Notes under the pieces: model-generated | Databases searched by the model: none | What the model was told of the DNA's origin: nothing | The model's input: the letters and a program-made list of their open reading frames with translations, nothing else | Program-made: the position numbers and the translations under genes | From: a bacterium | GTDB lineage: Bacteria > Moduliflexota > Moduliflexia > Moduliflexales > JAUQPW01 | Direction: 5' to 3' | Length of the DNA stretch: 46,542 nt | NCBI GenBank assembly: GCA_030550175.1 | Contig: JAUQPW010000038.1 | Span: 1 to 46,542, forward strand | Part shown: one piece after another, positions 25,213-34,106 of the stretch | Numbering within the stretch: position 1 is the stretch's first letter | How the letters are laid out: each line of letters starts with the position of its first letter

Positions 25213-26484
25213 ATGAAAAGCATAGCTGTTCAAGTTACAAATTATCAAGCTCTACCGGATGAACGGGGTCATTTTGGTATCTATGGAGGGCGCTATGTAC
25301 CAGAAATGCTTTTTCCTGCCCTGGAAGAATTAGAAGCGGCTTATTTAGAAGCCAAAAAGGATCCGGCGTTTCATAAAGAGCTAAACGATCTTTACACCCA
25401 CTATTCAGGACGCCCCACGCCGCTTTATTTTTGTTCCAATCTTTCCCGACAACTCCAGGGAGCAAAAATTTATGTAAAAAATGAAGGACTTAATCATACC
25501 GGAGCCCATAAGATCAATCATTGCCTGGGACAGGCTTTATTGGCAAAACGGATGGGCAAGCGAAGGATCATTGCAGAGACAGGAGCCGGACAGCATGGTC
25601 TTGCATCGGCTACGGTTGCGGCCAAGTTTGGGTTTCAATGTGTGATTTATATGGGTGAGGTGGATGTAGCCCGGCAACGTCCCAATGTATTTTGGATGGA
25701 AAGGTTAGGTGCCGAGGTTCGACCGGTTACCTTTGGGAATAAAACCCTTACCGATGCGGTGAATGCGGCCCTTAAAGATTGGATTGAGAATGTCCGGGAT
25801 ACCTATTACCTTCTGGGTAGTGCCGTGGGCCCCCATCCTTATCCGACCATCGTCCGGGATTTTCAATCGGTGGTAGGCCGTGAAGTGAGAAAACAACTCC
25901 AGGAACAAGAAGGACGACTTCCGGATTATATTATTGCCTGTGTCGGCGGAGGAAGTAACGCCATGGGAATTTTTTATGAATTTTTAAATGAGGAAAAGGT
26001 TCGCCTGATCGGCGTTGAAGCAGGAGGCCGGGGAATTCGACCGGGGGAACATGCAGCCCGCTTTCAGGGGGGCCGATTGGGGGTTGTGGAAGGATTTAAA
26101 TCCTTTTTCCTTCAAGATGAAGACGGCCAGATTATGAAAACCCATAGCGTTTCTGCCGGACTGGATTATGCAGGTGTAGGACCCGAGATCAGCTACTTGT
26201 GGGAGACTGGACGGATTCAGGCTTCCTATGCCACCGATGAAGAAGCCCTAGAGGCTCTTCAGATTTTAATCCGAACCGAGGGGATTATTCCAGCACTGGA
26301 ATCGGCCCACGCCGTAGCAGAAGCTATCAAATTGGCTCCGAAACTGGATCGGGATAAAATTATTGTCGTGAATCTCTCCGGACGCGGAGATAAAGATATC
26401 TTTATCATTGCCGAAGCTTTAAAGGATGTCAAATGGCAAGAGTTTTTGAAAAGTAAAGTTAACCATCCAGGACACGTAACGTAA
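25213..26484 (+). CDS. trpB: Tryptophan synthase beta chain
   Basis: TrpB condenses indole with serine using PLP. The 423-aa protein shows [13 protein letters not shown], the PLP lysine in [19 protein letters not shown], the phosphate-binding [10 protein letters not shown], and NLSGRGDKD near the end. It is of the TrpB1 (ordinary) type by length and motifs, and would pair with the TrpA encoded 117 bases downstream. It follows trpF directly, TAG ATG, so the two are translationally coupled. Confidence 0.97.
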   Translation: MKSIAVQVTNYQALPDERGHFGIYGGRYVPEMLFPALEELEAAYLEAKKDPAFHKELNDLYTHYSGRPTPLYFCSNLSRQLQGAKIYVKNEGLNHTGAHKINHCLGQALLAKRMGKRRIIAETGAGQHGLASATVAAKFGFQCVIYMGEVDVARQRPNVFWMERLGAEVRPVTFGNKTLTDAVNAALKDWIENVRDTYYLLGSAVGPHPYPTIVRDFQSVVGREVRKQLQEQEGRLPDYIIACVGGGSNAMGIFYEFLNEEKVRLIGVEAGGRGIRPGEHAARFQGGRLGVVEGFKSFFLQDEDGQIMKTHSVSAGLDYAGVGPEISYLWETGRIQASYATDEEALEALQILIRTEGIIPALESAHAVAEAIKLAPKLDRDKIIVVNLSGRGDKDIFIIAEALKDVKWQEFLKSKVNHPGHVT

Positions 26485-26600
26485 AATGAGTTATCTGCTG
26501 TTCGTTGTTTTTTGATGGAAAGTAACGATGAAAGGTCTTTGCAGGTAAAGATTCAAAGGATTACTTCAGACTTTACAACGGACAACAGGCAACAGACAAA

Positions 26601-27389
26601 ATGAGGAAACTTTTACAGACCCTTGAAACCCTCCGGCAGAAACGTAAATTGGGGCTTATGACCCATGTGGTAGTGGGGTATCCAAGGCTTGAGGAGACGA
26701 TTCGCCTGGTTAAAGCCATGGGGGAAACGGGCGCGGACCTGATCGAGCTTCAGATGCCTTTTTCAGATCCGGTTGCGGATGGACCCACTATTTTGATAGC
26801 GAACAAGGTTTCCTTAGATCAAGGAACGAAAATGCGGGATTGCCTGCGGGTGATGTCCCAATTGTCCGGCGAGATGGAGGTTCCCCTGCTTTTCATGGGA
26901 TATTATAACCTGATATTTAATTATGGCGTTGAAAAGTTTTGTCAGGATGCGGCCAAAGCCGGGGCTCAGGGTTTAATCGTACCGGATATCCCCCCGGATG
27001 AAGAGTCGGAAGAACATTATTACGAGGCCTGTAATCAATACGGCCTGGTACCAATTATCGTGGTCTCTCCGGCCAGTACGGAGAAACGGCTTAAGATGCT
27101 GGCCAACTATGCCAAGGGATTTGTTTATGCCGTATCTCGTTATGGAATCACAGGGGCCAGAGCTGAACTGGCTCCTGAATTGATAGATTACCTGAAACGA
27201 GTCAGGCAGTTTATCCACCTCCCTTTAGCCGTAGGATTCGGGATTTCCAAAAAGGAACATATACAGGCCCTGGCTCCCCATGCCGAGATTGCAGTGGTCG
27301 GGAGTGCCTTGATTAATTTGTATAATCAACTGCCTGAAGGAGAGAAAATCGAGGGTATAAAAAAATTTATTCGGGAATTAAAAAATTAG
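26601..27389 (+). CDS. trpA: Tryptophan synthase alpha chain
   Basis: TrpA cleaves indole-3-glycerol phosphate to indole, channelled to TrpB. The 262-aa TIM barrel has catalytic Glu and Asp in IELQMPFSDPVADGP, the loop YAVSRYGITGARAEL, and the phosphate-binding LAVGFGISKKEH and VVGSALI. All expected residues are present. The 116-base gap after trpB contains no obvious terminator or ribosome site (CAGACAAA precedes the ATG). Confidence 0.96.
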   Translation: MRKLLQTLETLRQKRKLGLMTHVVVGYPRLEETIRLVKAMGETGADLIELQMPFSDPVADGPTILIANKVSLDQGTKMRDCLRVMSQLSGEMEVPLLFMGYYNLIFNYGVEKFCQDAAKAGAQGLIVPDIPPDEESEEHYYEACNQYGLVPIIVVSPASTEKRLKMLANYAKGFVYAVSRYGITGARAELAPELIDYLKRVRQFIHLPLAVGFGISKKEHIQALAPHAEIAVVGSALINLYNQLPEGEKIEGIKKFIRELKN

Positions 27390-27459
27390 GAAAGTGAGCT
27401 CCGGACGGTAGAGGAACCGAAGGATTTCCTTTACGGTCTACAACCCACGTCGGCTTTAA

Positions 27460-28245
27460 ATGACCGTTCCATCTATTCTACATAAAATTGTTACCTATAA
27501 AAAAGAGGAATTAGAACGAAGGAAAAAGGAAGTTCCTCTGACATATCTTAAAGAGCTGGCCGGGACCGTTGATAAAATTTCTAATTTTAGAGCTGCGCTT
27601 CAACCTTCGGCCCACATTCATTTAATTGCCGAGGTTAAGAAAGCTTCCCCCTCCCAAGGGGTCATTCGGGCCGATTTTAACCCTGTTGAGATTGCTAAAA
27701 TTTATGAAGAAAGTGGAGCCGATGCCATCTCCGTCTTGACGGACCGACATTTTTTCCAGGGAGACCTGGAATACCTTAAACAGATCCACGAAACCGTTCA
27801 TCTTCCCCTCCTCCGCAAGGACTTCATTTTCGATAGTTACCAGATTTATGAAGCGAAAGCTTTTGGAGCCAGTGCCATTTTGCTTATTGTAGCCATGCTG
27901 GAAGATAGTCAATTAAAGGATTTTCTGGCTCTAGCCGGGGACCTGGCCCTGGATTGTCTGGTTGAAATTCATACCCGAGCAGAGCTAGACCGGATACTCC
28001 CTCTGGGAGCTCCTATTCTTGGAATCAATAACCGGGATCTCAACACCTTTCAGACGGATTTGGCAACGACCTTTACCCTCCTACCCCATATTCCTCAAGA
28101 TCGAATCATCGTGAGTGAAAGTGGGATTCATGGTCGGGAGGATGTTTTGGCTTTGAAGGAGGCAGGGGTCCACGGGATCCTGGTAGGGGAAAGCCTGATG
28201 AAAAGTCCGGATATCAGAGCCAAAATGAAGGAACTATGTCCGTGA
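27460..28245 (+). CDS. trpC: Indole-3-glycerol phosphate synthase
   Basis: TrpC closes the indole ring, converting CdRP to indole-3-glycerol phosphate. The 261-aa protein has the N-terminal helical extension, AEVKKASPSQGVIR with the catalytic Lys, SVLTDRHFFQGDLEYL, LLRKDFIFDSYQ, GINNRDLNTF, and VSESGIHGRED. It closes the cluster trpD-F-B-A-C; in many bacteria trpC sits between trpD and trpF, so the order is rearranged. An intergenic palindromic repeat follows. Confidence 0.96.
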   Translation: MTVPSILHKIVTYKKEELERRKKEVPLTYLKELAGTVDKISNFRAALQPSAHIHLIAEVKKASPSQGVIRADFNPVEIAKIYEESGADAISVLTDRHFFQGDLEYLKQIHETVHLPLLRKDFIFDSYQIYEAKAFGASAILLIVAMLEDSQLKDFLALAGDLALDCLVEIHTRAELDRILPLGAPILGINNRDLNTFQTDLATTFTLLPHIPQDRIIVSESGIHGREDVLALKEAGVHGILVGESLMKSPDIRAKMKELCP

Positions 28246-28338
28246 TCGGTCGGGTAGGACCGGCTGCCGACACGCCGTTATTTCTATAACTCCAGACGGC
28301 GGATAAGGGGCCTATGCATTAAGCCAATGCCCCTTCCT

Positions 28339-28410
28339 GACCTTCCCCCGCTTTGCAGGGGAAGGAACTTTGAAGTGAAGTTCCCTCCCCTGTGAAACGG
28401 GAGAGGGATA
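28339..28410. repeat. Intergenic imperfect palindromic repeat
   Basis: Arms 28339-28370 and 28379-28410 form an imperfect inverted repeat built on CCTTCCCC ... CAGGGGAAGGAACTT. It lies between the convergent trpC and permease genes and is followed by a pyrimidine/purine-rich stretch. It looks like a dispersed REP-type element; it could also act as a bidirectional transcription stop, although there is no T-run. Confidence 0.65.
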
Positions 28411-28470
28411 GGGTGGGGGCGCCCTCTAGCAAGGCTTTACGAAACTTAACTTGATGCGCAAATGGGTAAA

Positions 28471-29712
28471 TCAAAAAAGATACCGGCTATACAGAATAAA
28501 AATCAGAATACCGGCCAGCGTGGAAAGTAGGGTGACCGGAAAGCCCACTCTGAAATATTCCCAAAAGCCAATAGGGGCAACGTTTTTAGAAAGTTCGAGC
28601 ACGATCATATTGGCCACAGATCCGACAATGGTTAGATTTCCGGCGAAGGTACTGCTCATGGCTAAAACCAGCCACATGAGTTGAGAATTTATAAATTTAC
28701 CGATCCAATCCTTAGCCAGCATGACGAAGGGAACGTTGGAAACCAGATTGGATAAAATTACAGAAAAAAAACTAAAGCTGATGATCTGCCAGGTTGATGA
28801 AGTCCCAAAGAGAGGATGAATCTTTTCGTGAATTATCTCCACAAGGCCAACTTTATTGACCCCTTCCACCACCACGAACAGTCCGGAAAAGAATAAAAGA
28901 AGAACCCAATCTACCTGTCTAAAAGCCAGAATAGGACGTTTATTTGCTAAAATGATGATGGCAACTCCCCCTACAATAGCTACCAGGGGAAGCTCGAAGC
29001 CGGCTAGAAATCCGACCAGTACCAGCACAGAAACCAGGAGGGATTTAGCCAAAAGTCTCGGACTCACCCGAGGGGAAATTAAATGCAATTCATCGAAGGC
29101 ATCCCATCGAATTTCCTTTCTAAACATAAAGGCAATAACCAGAACATTAATTAAAAGGCTTATGAGTCCCACAGGTAACATATAGAGAATAAACTTTCCA
29201 TAATGCCAGCCCGAAAAAACTCCGATGAGCATATTCTGAGGATTTCCCGTAAGGGTCATCACGCTCCCGATATTGGCCGAGGTAGCCAAAGCAATTAAAA
29301 AAGGGACCGGATTAAGTCGAGCAATTAAAGTGATGGTTAGAAGAAGCGGGGTCAGCATGATACAAATGGTATCATTGACAAACAGGGCGGAAAGAATCCC
29401 GGAAAGGAACACCAGGGAAATTAACAGATGAAAAGGGCTCTTAGCATGGCTTAAAAGCCAATAGGAGAGAAATCGGAAAAACCCGGCCATACGAAGATAA
29501 GCAATGAGGATCATCATCCCCAGCAGAAGCGTAATGGTATTAAAGTCGATGGATCGATAGGCTTCTTCCAGCGTCATGACCTTCAAGAGAACCATCAGAA
29601 CAGCACCTAATAAGGCTCCAGCCGGACGATCCAGTTTAATTCCGGGGACTTCTCGGGTCGAGATGAGAAGGTAGGTCAGAACAAAAACAAAAAGAGCTTT
29701 AAAAACCATCAT
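28471..29712 (-). CDS. ArsB/NhaD-type (SLC13-like) ion transporter
   Basis: The 413-aa protein has about eleven hydrophobic segments. ArsB/NhaD-superfamily motifs occur in both halves: SALFVNDTICIMLTPLLL with ATSANIGSVMTLTGNPQN, and SNLVSNVPFVML with FAGNLTIVGSVANMIV. The substrate cannot be set from sequence: relatives move arsenite, sodium/protons or organic anions. The ATG overlaps the stop of the receiver gene by four bases, so this transporter is cotranslated with a response-regulator receiver. There is no arsR, arsC or arsA beside it. Confidence 0.85.
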   Translation of the reverse strand: MMVFKALFVFVLTYLLISTREVPGIKLDRPAGALLGAVLMVLLKVMTLEEAYRSIDFNTITLLLGMMILIAYLRMAGFFRFLSYWLLSHAKSPFHLLISLVFLSGILSALFVNDTICIMLTPLLLTITLIARLNPVPFLIALATSANIGSVMTLTGNPQNMLIGVFSGWHYGKFILYMLPVGLISLLINVLVIAFMFRKEIRWDAFDELHLISPRVSPRLLAKSLLVSVLVLVGFLAGFELPLVAIVGGVAIIILANKRPILAFRQVDWVLLLFFSGLFVVVEGVNKVGLVEIIHEKIHPLFGTSSTWQIISFSFFSVILSNLVSNVPFVMLAKDWIGKFINSQLMWLVLAMSSTFAGNLTIVGSVANMIVLELSKNVAPIGFWEYFRVGFPVTLLSTLAGILIFILYSRYLF

Positions 29713-30077
29713 GCAGAACGTTGAAGGAATTTTTTTACTACTGTCATCAATTCTTCTGCCTTGAAAGGCTTATTCAGATATTCAATGGATTTAAAGACAG
29801 ATGCAGAATTCGGTTTCTCGGTATCAACCCGAGGCCTCATAATAATGGCCGGAAGGTTTTGGATCCGTCTTCTTACCCTCCGTTTTTTTATTTCTTCCAG
29901 CTCTAGTAAATTCCCATCCAGAATAATAAGATCTATTCGTTTCTCCTTAATTACCTTAATACCTTCAGAGCCGTTGGATGCGGTTAAGGTCTGATATCCC
30001 TCCCGCTCTAAAAGCTTAGATATTCCAGAGAGAATCATCAGATCACTATCTATGATAAGAATGGTTTCTTTGCCCAT
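29709..30077 (-). CDS. Stand-alone response regulator receiver domain
   Basis: The 122-aa protein is a CheY-like receiver without an output domain: acidic pair in ILIIDSDLM, phospho-acceptor Asp in LIILDGNLLE, and the conserved lysine in EYLNKPFKAEEL. The loop after the acceptor is rich in Lys/Arg (EIKKRRVRRRIQ), which is unusual. No histidine kinase gene is adjacent. The four-base overlap with the permease gene and the 16-base gap to the upstream membrane-protein gene make a three-gene operon. Confidence 0.88.
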   Translation of the reverse strand: MGKETILIIDSDLMILSGISKLLEREGYQTLTASNGSEGIKVIKEKRIDLIILDGNLLELEEIKKRRVRRRIQNLPAIIMRPRVDTEKPNSASVFKSIEYLNKPFKAEELMTVVKKFLQRSA

Positions 30078-30093
30078 AGGTTTTGAAAACCCT

Positions 30094-30450
30094 TTATAAA
30101 GGAATAGGTTTGAGGATGTTTAATTTAATTAGAATGATAATAATGAGCATATATAAAATGGAACAAATCAAAGAGGTCCAGATTTCTTTAGAAGAGAGTT
30201 TCTTTGCCTGCACCCGCTTTGCACCGTAATACATCAACCACAAACCTAAGAAGTTTGTAGCCCAGTAGGCTACCAGAAAAGCCGGTAAAAACATTGTTGG
30301 GAAGAATACTTTTACAATACTCGCGATTAACCAGGCAATAGGGATATTCACAAAGGCATCGTTCCACCAGGAAAGGGGAGAAAGTAACCATCCAAGAAAA
30401 GCAATGACCCCCCCTTCCAATAACTTCTTTTTGTTTAGATTTCTGCTCAT
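30094..30450 (-). CDS. Small membrane protein of unknown function
   Basis: I recognise no family. The 118-aa protein begins MSRNLNKKKLLEGGVIAFLG and has three to four hydrophobic segments (residues 10-30, 38-60, 62-80, 98-115), with a basic loop YYGAKRVQAKKLSSKE. The ATG at 30450 is preferred to an upstream start at 30486 because upstream residues are not conserved-looking and GGATCT lies just before it. It is the first gene of the operon with the receiver and the permease. Confidence 0.65.
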   Translation of the reverse strand: MSRNLNKKKLLEGGVIAFLGWLLSPLSWWNDAFVNIPIAWLIASIVKVFFPTMFLPAFLVAYWATNFLGLWLMYYGAKRVQAKKLSSKEIWTSLICSILYMLIIIILIKLNILKPIPL

Positions 30451-30486
30451 AGATCCGTCTTTATATAGTACGACAAAAATATGCAA

Positions 30487-31124
30487 CGTACGTTCTCACC
30501 TGAAATCACTTTTTATTTCCAGATGATTTTTCTAATAAAATAATTTTACGGTGGTTTTATTTAACTTACAAAGGATATTCTCCCCACTACCGGGGGTAAA
30601 GGGATTACATTAAAGTCCTAAAAATCCTTAAAATTCTGTAAGGATACCCTGTTTTCCATAGGACCCTTTTTTCGACAGTCCTGTCCTGAGTTTATTGAGG
30701 TGAGGGATTCTGGACAGGTTCTGATGGTCAGAGCAGTAGGATTCTGTATCTCCCTGGAGTTGTCTAACTTCCCGCCATTATCTTACCAGGGGAAAGTTAT
30801 AACCTTAATCCTGTCGGGATGACGTAACTACCTTTAGGGAGTCATTGAAATTCGGTCACAATGACCGGGTATTTAAAAGTCTTTTATAAAACCCTGCCAC
30901 ATTGGCTGGGATGATTTCCACTCTTTTACTAATTCTAAGGCCCTTGTAGGATCTTGATTTCAACCCCCCAACTTTTAATTAGCATTAAAAAATTAGCGAT
31001 AAAATTAACTAGTATCTACTCAGAAGTAATCCTATTTTATTTTAGAGCAGCTCGATTCTATTTTTCAAATAGAGAAAAATCTCCTGAAAGGGTGATTTTT
31101 TGTTTAAATGAAAAGGAGGAGCCT
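30487..31124. other. Intergenic region, no gene seen
   Basis: These 638 bases separate divergent genes. I see an inverted pair CCTGTCC (30680-30686) and GGACAGG (30712-30718), part of a degenerate dispersed repeat, and AT-rich stretches before the secreted-protein gene. The plus-strand frame stays open from 30954 into that gene, but it reads as noncoding. No RNA gene recognised. Confidence 0.5.
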
Positions 31125-31631
31125 ATGGTTAAAAAATTATTGACCCTTGCTTTAGTGTTAATTTTCCTTTCTGTAGGAATTAGTTACGCCGCAGAAGAGC
31201 AACCGGGTATGTCCCAACCTTCAACTTCAGAAACAAAACCTTCGACTCCTGAGAAAAAAGCCCCTTCCAAATCTCGAAGAGCTCCCGGGGTTCGAGTTTA
31301 CGGAACGGTTAAAGAAATGACGGATAATACCCTTAAACTGACTTTAGAAAAAGGGACTTCGAGCACGACTCCAGAGGAGATTTCAGTAGTTATTAATGAT
31401 AAGACTAAGATTCGGGGAGGTAGAGAGGTAAAAACCGCTGCAGATATTAAAGCCGGTGAGCACGTAATGGTATGGTACAGGGAGGAAGATGGCCAAAAAG
31501 TTGCCACTTCGGTGAGGATTCTTCAGGCTAAGAGAATGAAAGCTAAGGAAGGAGAAAGTATGAAGGGGGGAGAGCCTAAAAAAGAGGAATCTTCTACAGG
31601 AACGGAAACCGGAACGGAGCAGAATCGATAA
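31125..31631 (+). CDS. Secreted DUF5666-like (OB-fold) protein
   Basis: The 168-aa protein begins with a signal peptide, MVKKLLTLALVLIFL ... SYA, with likely cleavage after Ala-Ala. A Pro/Ser/Thr/Lys-rich linker follows (residues 23-52). The domain VYGTVKEMTDNTLKLTLEKG ... EHVMVWYREEDGQKVATSV (residues 58-130) resembles DUF5666/OB-fold periplasmic domains, and a charged, low-complexity tail ends the protein. AAGGAGG lies six bases before the ATG at 31125, which fixes the start. Function unknown; expected location is the periplasm. Confidence 0.78.
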   Translation: MVKKLLTLALVLIFLSVGISYAAEEQPGMSQPSTSETKPSTPEKKAPSKSRRAPGVRVYGTVKEMTDNTLKLTLEKGTSSTTPEEISVVINDKTKIRGGREVKTAADIKAGEHVMVWYREEDGQKVATSVRILQAKRMKAKEGESMKGGEPKKEESSTGTETGTEQNR

Positions 31632-32120
31632 TCCAGGGTATTTTGAAAGAGTTTCCAAATGCCGGATGGCCGGGTAGTTTCTGGAATCGTAGCTTACAAG
31701 GGTATTTTTTTGAGGCAGATGGTTTGTGAGTTCCCTCCTCCCGTTCGCCCTGAGCCCGGTAAAGGGCTAATTTCCAGCCAGAGGTTGGGAGTCGTCCTTG
31801 GACAAGCTCAGGACGAACGGGGAACGGCTCAAAATCAGAGAGATACCCCTACAAGGGGGTCATAGGGCGAAACCATATTTCACCCTACAAGATCTGACAG
31901 ACCGATTCGTGCTTCAACTTCTTTTTATCTTCCCACCCTGACGTTTCTCGTAGACGGGGAGAGACTAACCTATCGACTCGTGTTCAACTTCTTTATCCCA
32001 TCTTGCGAGAAAGTTATTGACTTACCCTCTAGATTCTTATAGTTAATAACCTGGTCCTTTTCACCGTTTGAAAGATTTCAATTAAATTTTTTTATAATAT
32101 CAAGTCAAGGAGGTATAGTC
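31632..32120. other. Intergenic region before the acyl-CoA synthetase gene
   Basis: Besides the inverted repeat, two imperfect direct copies of GTGCTTCAACTTCTTT / GTGTTCAACTTCTTT occur near 31910 and 31980. A perfect TATAAT stands at 32093-32098, about 23 bases before the ATG, with TTGAAA at about 32068 as a loosely spaced -35; this would give a very short leader. No gene seen. Confidence 0.45.
31740..31821. repeat. Intergenic inverted repeat of a dispersed type
   Basis: CCCGTTCGCCCTGAGC (31740-31755) is the inverse of GCTCAGGACGAACGGG (31806-31821) with one mismatch. The sequence belongs to a repeat style found between genes in many environmental genomes. No coding capacity. Confidence 0.6.
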
Positions 32121-34058
32121 ATGGAGCTGATTAATCCAATCGCTCAACGCTGGCATCGGAAGGCAACACTAGATCCCGAAGGATTCTGGGCCCGGGCGGC
32201 CGATCAACTACCCTGGTTTCGCAAATGGGACCGGGTCTTCGAGTGGAATTTTCCTACCTTTCGCTGGTTCCTAGGAGCCCAGACCAATTTAGCCTATAAT
32301 TGTTTAGACTACCATATTAACCGGGGCTGGGGAGGACATACTGCCCTGATTTATATCAACGAGCGGGGGGAGCGCCGTCTTTTTACCTATGCTCAGCTCC
32401 GTCATGAAGTCGAGCGTATCGCTGCGGCCCTCAGGGGCATGGGGATTCAGAAGGGGGATCGCATTACCATTTATATGCCCCTCTGTCCCGAAGCGGTTAT
32501 GCTCATGTTGGCTACGGTCCGAATCGGTGCCATTCACTCTGTGGTTTTTGCAGGTTTTGGAGCCGGAGCCTTGATAGATCGTATTCAAGCCAGCGGTTCA
32601 CGGTTGGTTTTTACGGCAGATGTTACCTTCCGTAAGGGAAAGGAGGTTCGCCTTAAGGAGATTGTAGACTCGGCCCTCGAAACAACCGGTCATAGTGTTA
32701 CGCAGGTTATTGTTCTGCGTCGAACCCGAGACGATGTCCCGATGACCCCCGGACGTGATATTTTCTGGTCAGAGTTTTTGGCACGGGCTGCCGATCAATG
32801 GGGAGGGTATATTTCCATGGAGGCCAATGAACCGGCTTATATCCTGGCTACTTCGGGAACTACAGCAAAGCCGAAACTGGCCGTCCATACCCATGGAGGC
32901 TATTCGGTAGGCATTTACAGCATGGGCCGCTGGTGTTTTAATATGAGACCCACCGATGTGTGGTGGTCTACCTCGGATATTGGCTGGGTCGTCGGCCATA
33001 GCTATATTGTATATGCGCCTCTGTTGATTGGTTGTACCACCCTGGCTTATGAAGGGGCTTTGGATCATCCGGGTCCGGAAACACCCTGGCAAATAGTGGA
33101 GGAATTTGGGGTAACGGGTATTTTCACATCACCTACTGCCGTTCGACTTTTAATGCGCTATGGAGAAGGTCCCTCTCGTAAATCCAATCTTTCCTCCCTG
33201 GAACGTGTATTCTGTGCCGGTGAGGTACTGAATGCTCCGGCCTGGGAATGGCTACAAAAACAAGTTCTTAATGACCAAATCCCAGTCATGGATCACTGGT
33301 GGCAGACAGAAACCGGCGGACCGGTCATCGGTAATCCCTATGGGCTTACCATGATTCCCATCAAACCCGGATCGGCAGGCATTCCGTTACCCGGAATGGA
33401 AATAGCCATTATGACTCCGGAAGGTGAGCTATGTGCCCCCGGGGAGAAAGGTATTCTGGTTATTCAACGACCCTTCCCGAGTTTAACTCCGGCCCTTTGG
33501 GGTGAGCCCGAGCGCTACGGTTGGGATTATTGGAAACGGATACCGAATAAAAATGTTTACTTTACCGGGGATTCGGCTCATCTCGACGAAGATGGTTATG
33601 TTTGGTTTGCCGGACGGGCCGACGAAGTGATCAAGATCGCCGCCCATCGCATAGGCACTATCGAAGTCGAAAGTGCAATCCTGAAACACCCTGCCGTCAC
33701 CGAAGCCGGTGTTACCGGTCGACCGGATCCGGTTCGTGGAGAAATCATCTCCGCCTTTGTAGTCCTTAAGCACGGCTATGAACCTTCTCCACAACTCCGT
33801 CAGGAGGTTTTGGAAACCATCCGAAGGGAATTGGGTCCGGTTGCCGTCGTAGGGGATCTCAATTTTGTTAACATGCTACCCAAAACCCGTAGCGGCAAAA
33901 TCATGCGCCGTGTGCTTAAGGCAGTGGTCCTGGATAAGGAGCCGGGAGATATCACAACTATCGAAGATGAGGGTTCAGTCGGAGAAGCCCGCCAGGCCTG
34001 GCAACAGATGAAGGCCGAGATAACAGGAATACCCGCTGAAGACGTAATCTCTTCGTAG
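32121..34058 (+). CDS. Acetyl-CoA synthetase-like AMP-forming acyl-CoA ligase
   Basis: The 645-aa protein is close to full AcsA length. The phosphate-binding loop reads ATSGTTAKPK, then DHWWQTETGGP (the tryptophan limits the acyl pocket to short acids in AcsA), YFTGDSAHLDEDGYVWFAGR, and the catalytic lysine in PKTRSGKIMRR. The A8 region has IKIAAHRIGT where AcsA normally has a glycine in place of the second Ala (GHR). The likely reaction is activation of acetate or another short fatty acid with ATP and CoA. AAGGAGG lies seven bases before the ATG. It is transcribed alone, convergent to the LLM oxidoreductase. Confidence 0.9.
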   Translation: MELINPIAQRWHRKATLDPEGFWARAADQLPWFRKWDRVFEWNFPTFRWFLGAQTNLAYNCLDYHINRGWGGHTALIYINERGERRLFTYAQLRHEVERIAAALRGMGIQKGDRITIYMPLCPEAVMLMLATVRIGAIHSVVFAGFGAGALIDRIQASGSRLVFTADVTFRKGKEVRLKEIVDSALETTGHSVTQVIVLRRTRDDVPMTPGRDIFWSEFLARAADQWGGYISMEANEPAYILATSGTTAKPKLAVHTHGGYSVGIYSMGRWCFNMRPTDVWWSTSDIGWVVGHSYIVYAPLLIGCTTLAYEGALDHPGPETPWQIVEEFGVTGIFTSPTAVRLLMRYGEGPSRKSNLSSLERVFCAGEVLNAPAWEWLQKQVLNDQIPVMDHWWQTETGGPVIGNPYGLTMIPIKPGSAGIPLPGMEIAIMTPEGELCAPGEKGILVIQRPFPSLTPALWGEPERYGWDYWKRIPNKNVYFTGDSAHLDEDGYVWFAGRADEVIKIAAHRIGTIEVESAILKHPAVTEAGVTGRPDPVRGEIISAFVVLKHGYEPSPQLRQEVLETIRRELGPVAVVGDLNFVNMLPKTRSGKIMRRVLKAVVLDKEPGDITTIEDEGSVGEARQAWQQMKAEITGIPAEDVISS

Positions 34059-34076
34059 CGCTGCTTTAAGATGGAA

Positions 34077-34097
34077 GTGTGGGGGAGTCCCCCACAC
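34077..34097. terminator. Hairpin between convergent genes
   Basis: GTGTGGGGG (34077-34085) pairs perfectly with CCCCCACAC (34089-34097) around a three-base loop. There is no T-run on either side, so it is not a classical intrinsic terminator, but it sits between the convergent ligase and LLM oxidoreductase genes. Confidence 0.45.
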
Positions 34098-34106
34098 AAT
34101 CCCCCT

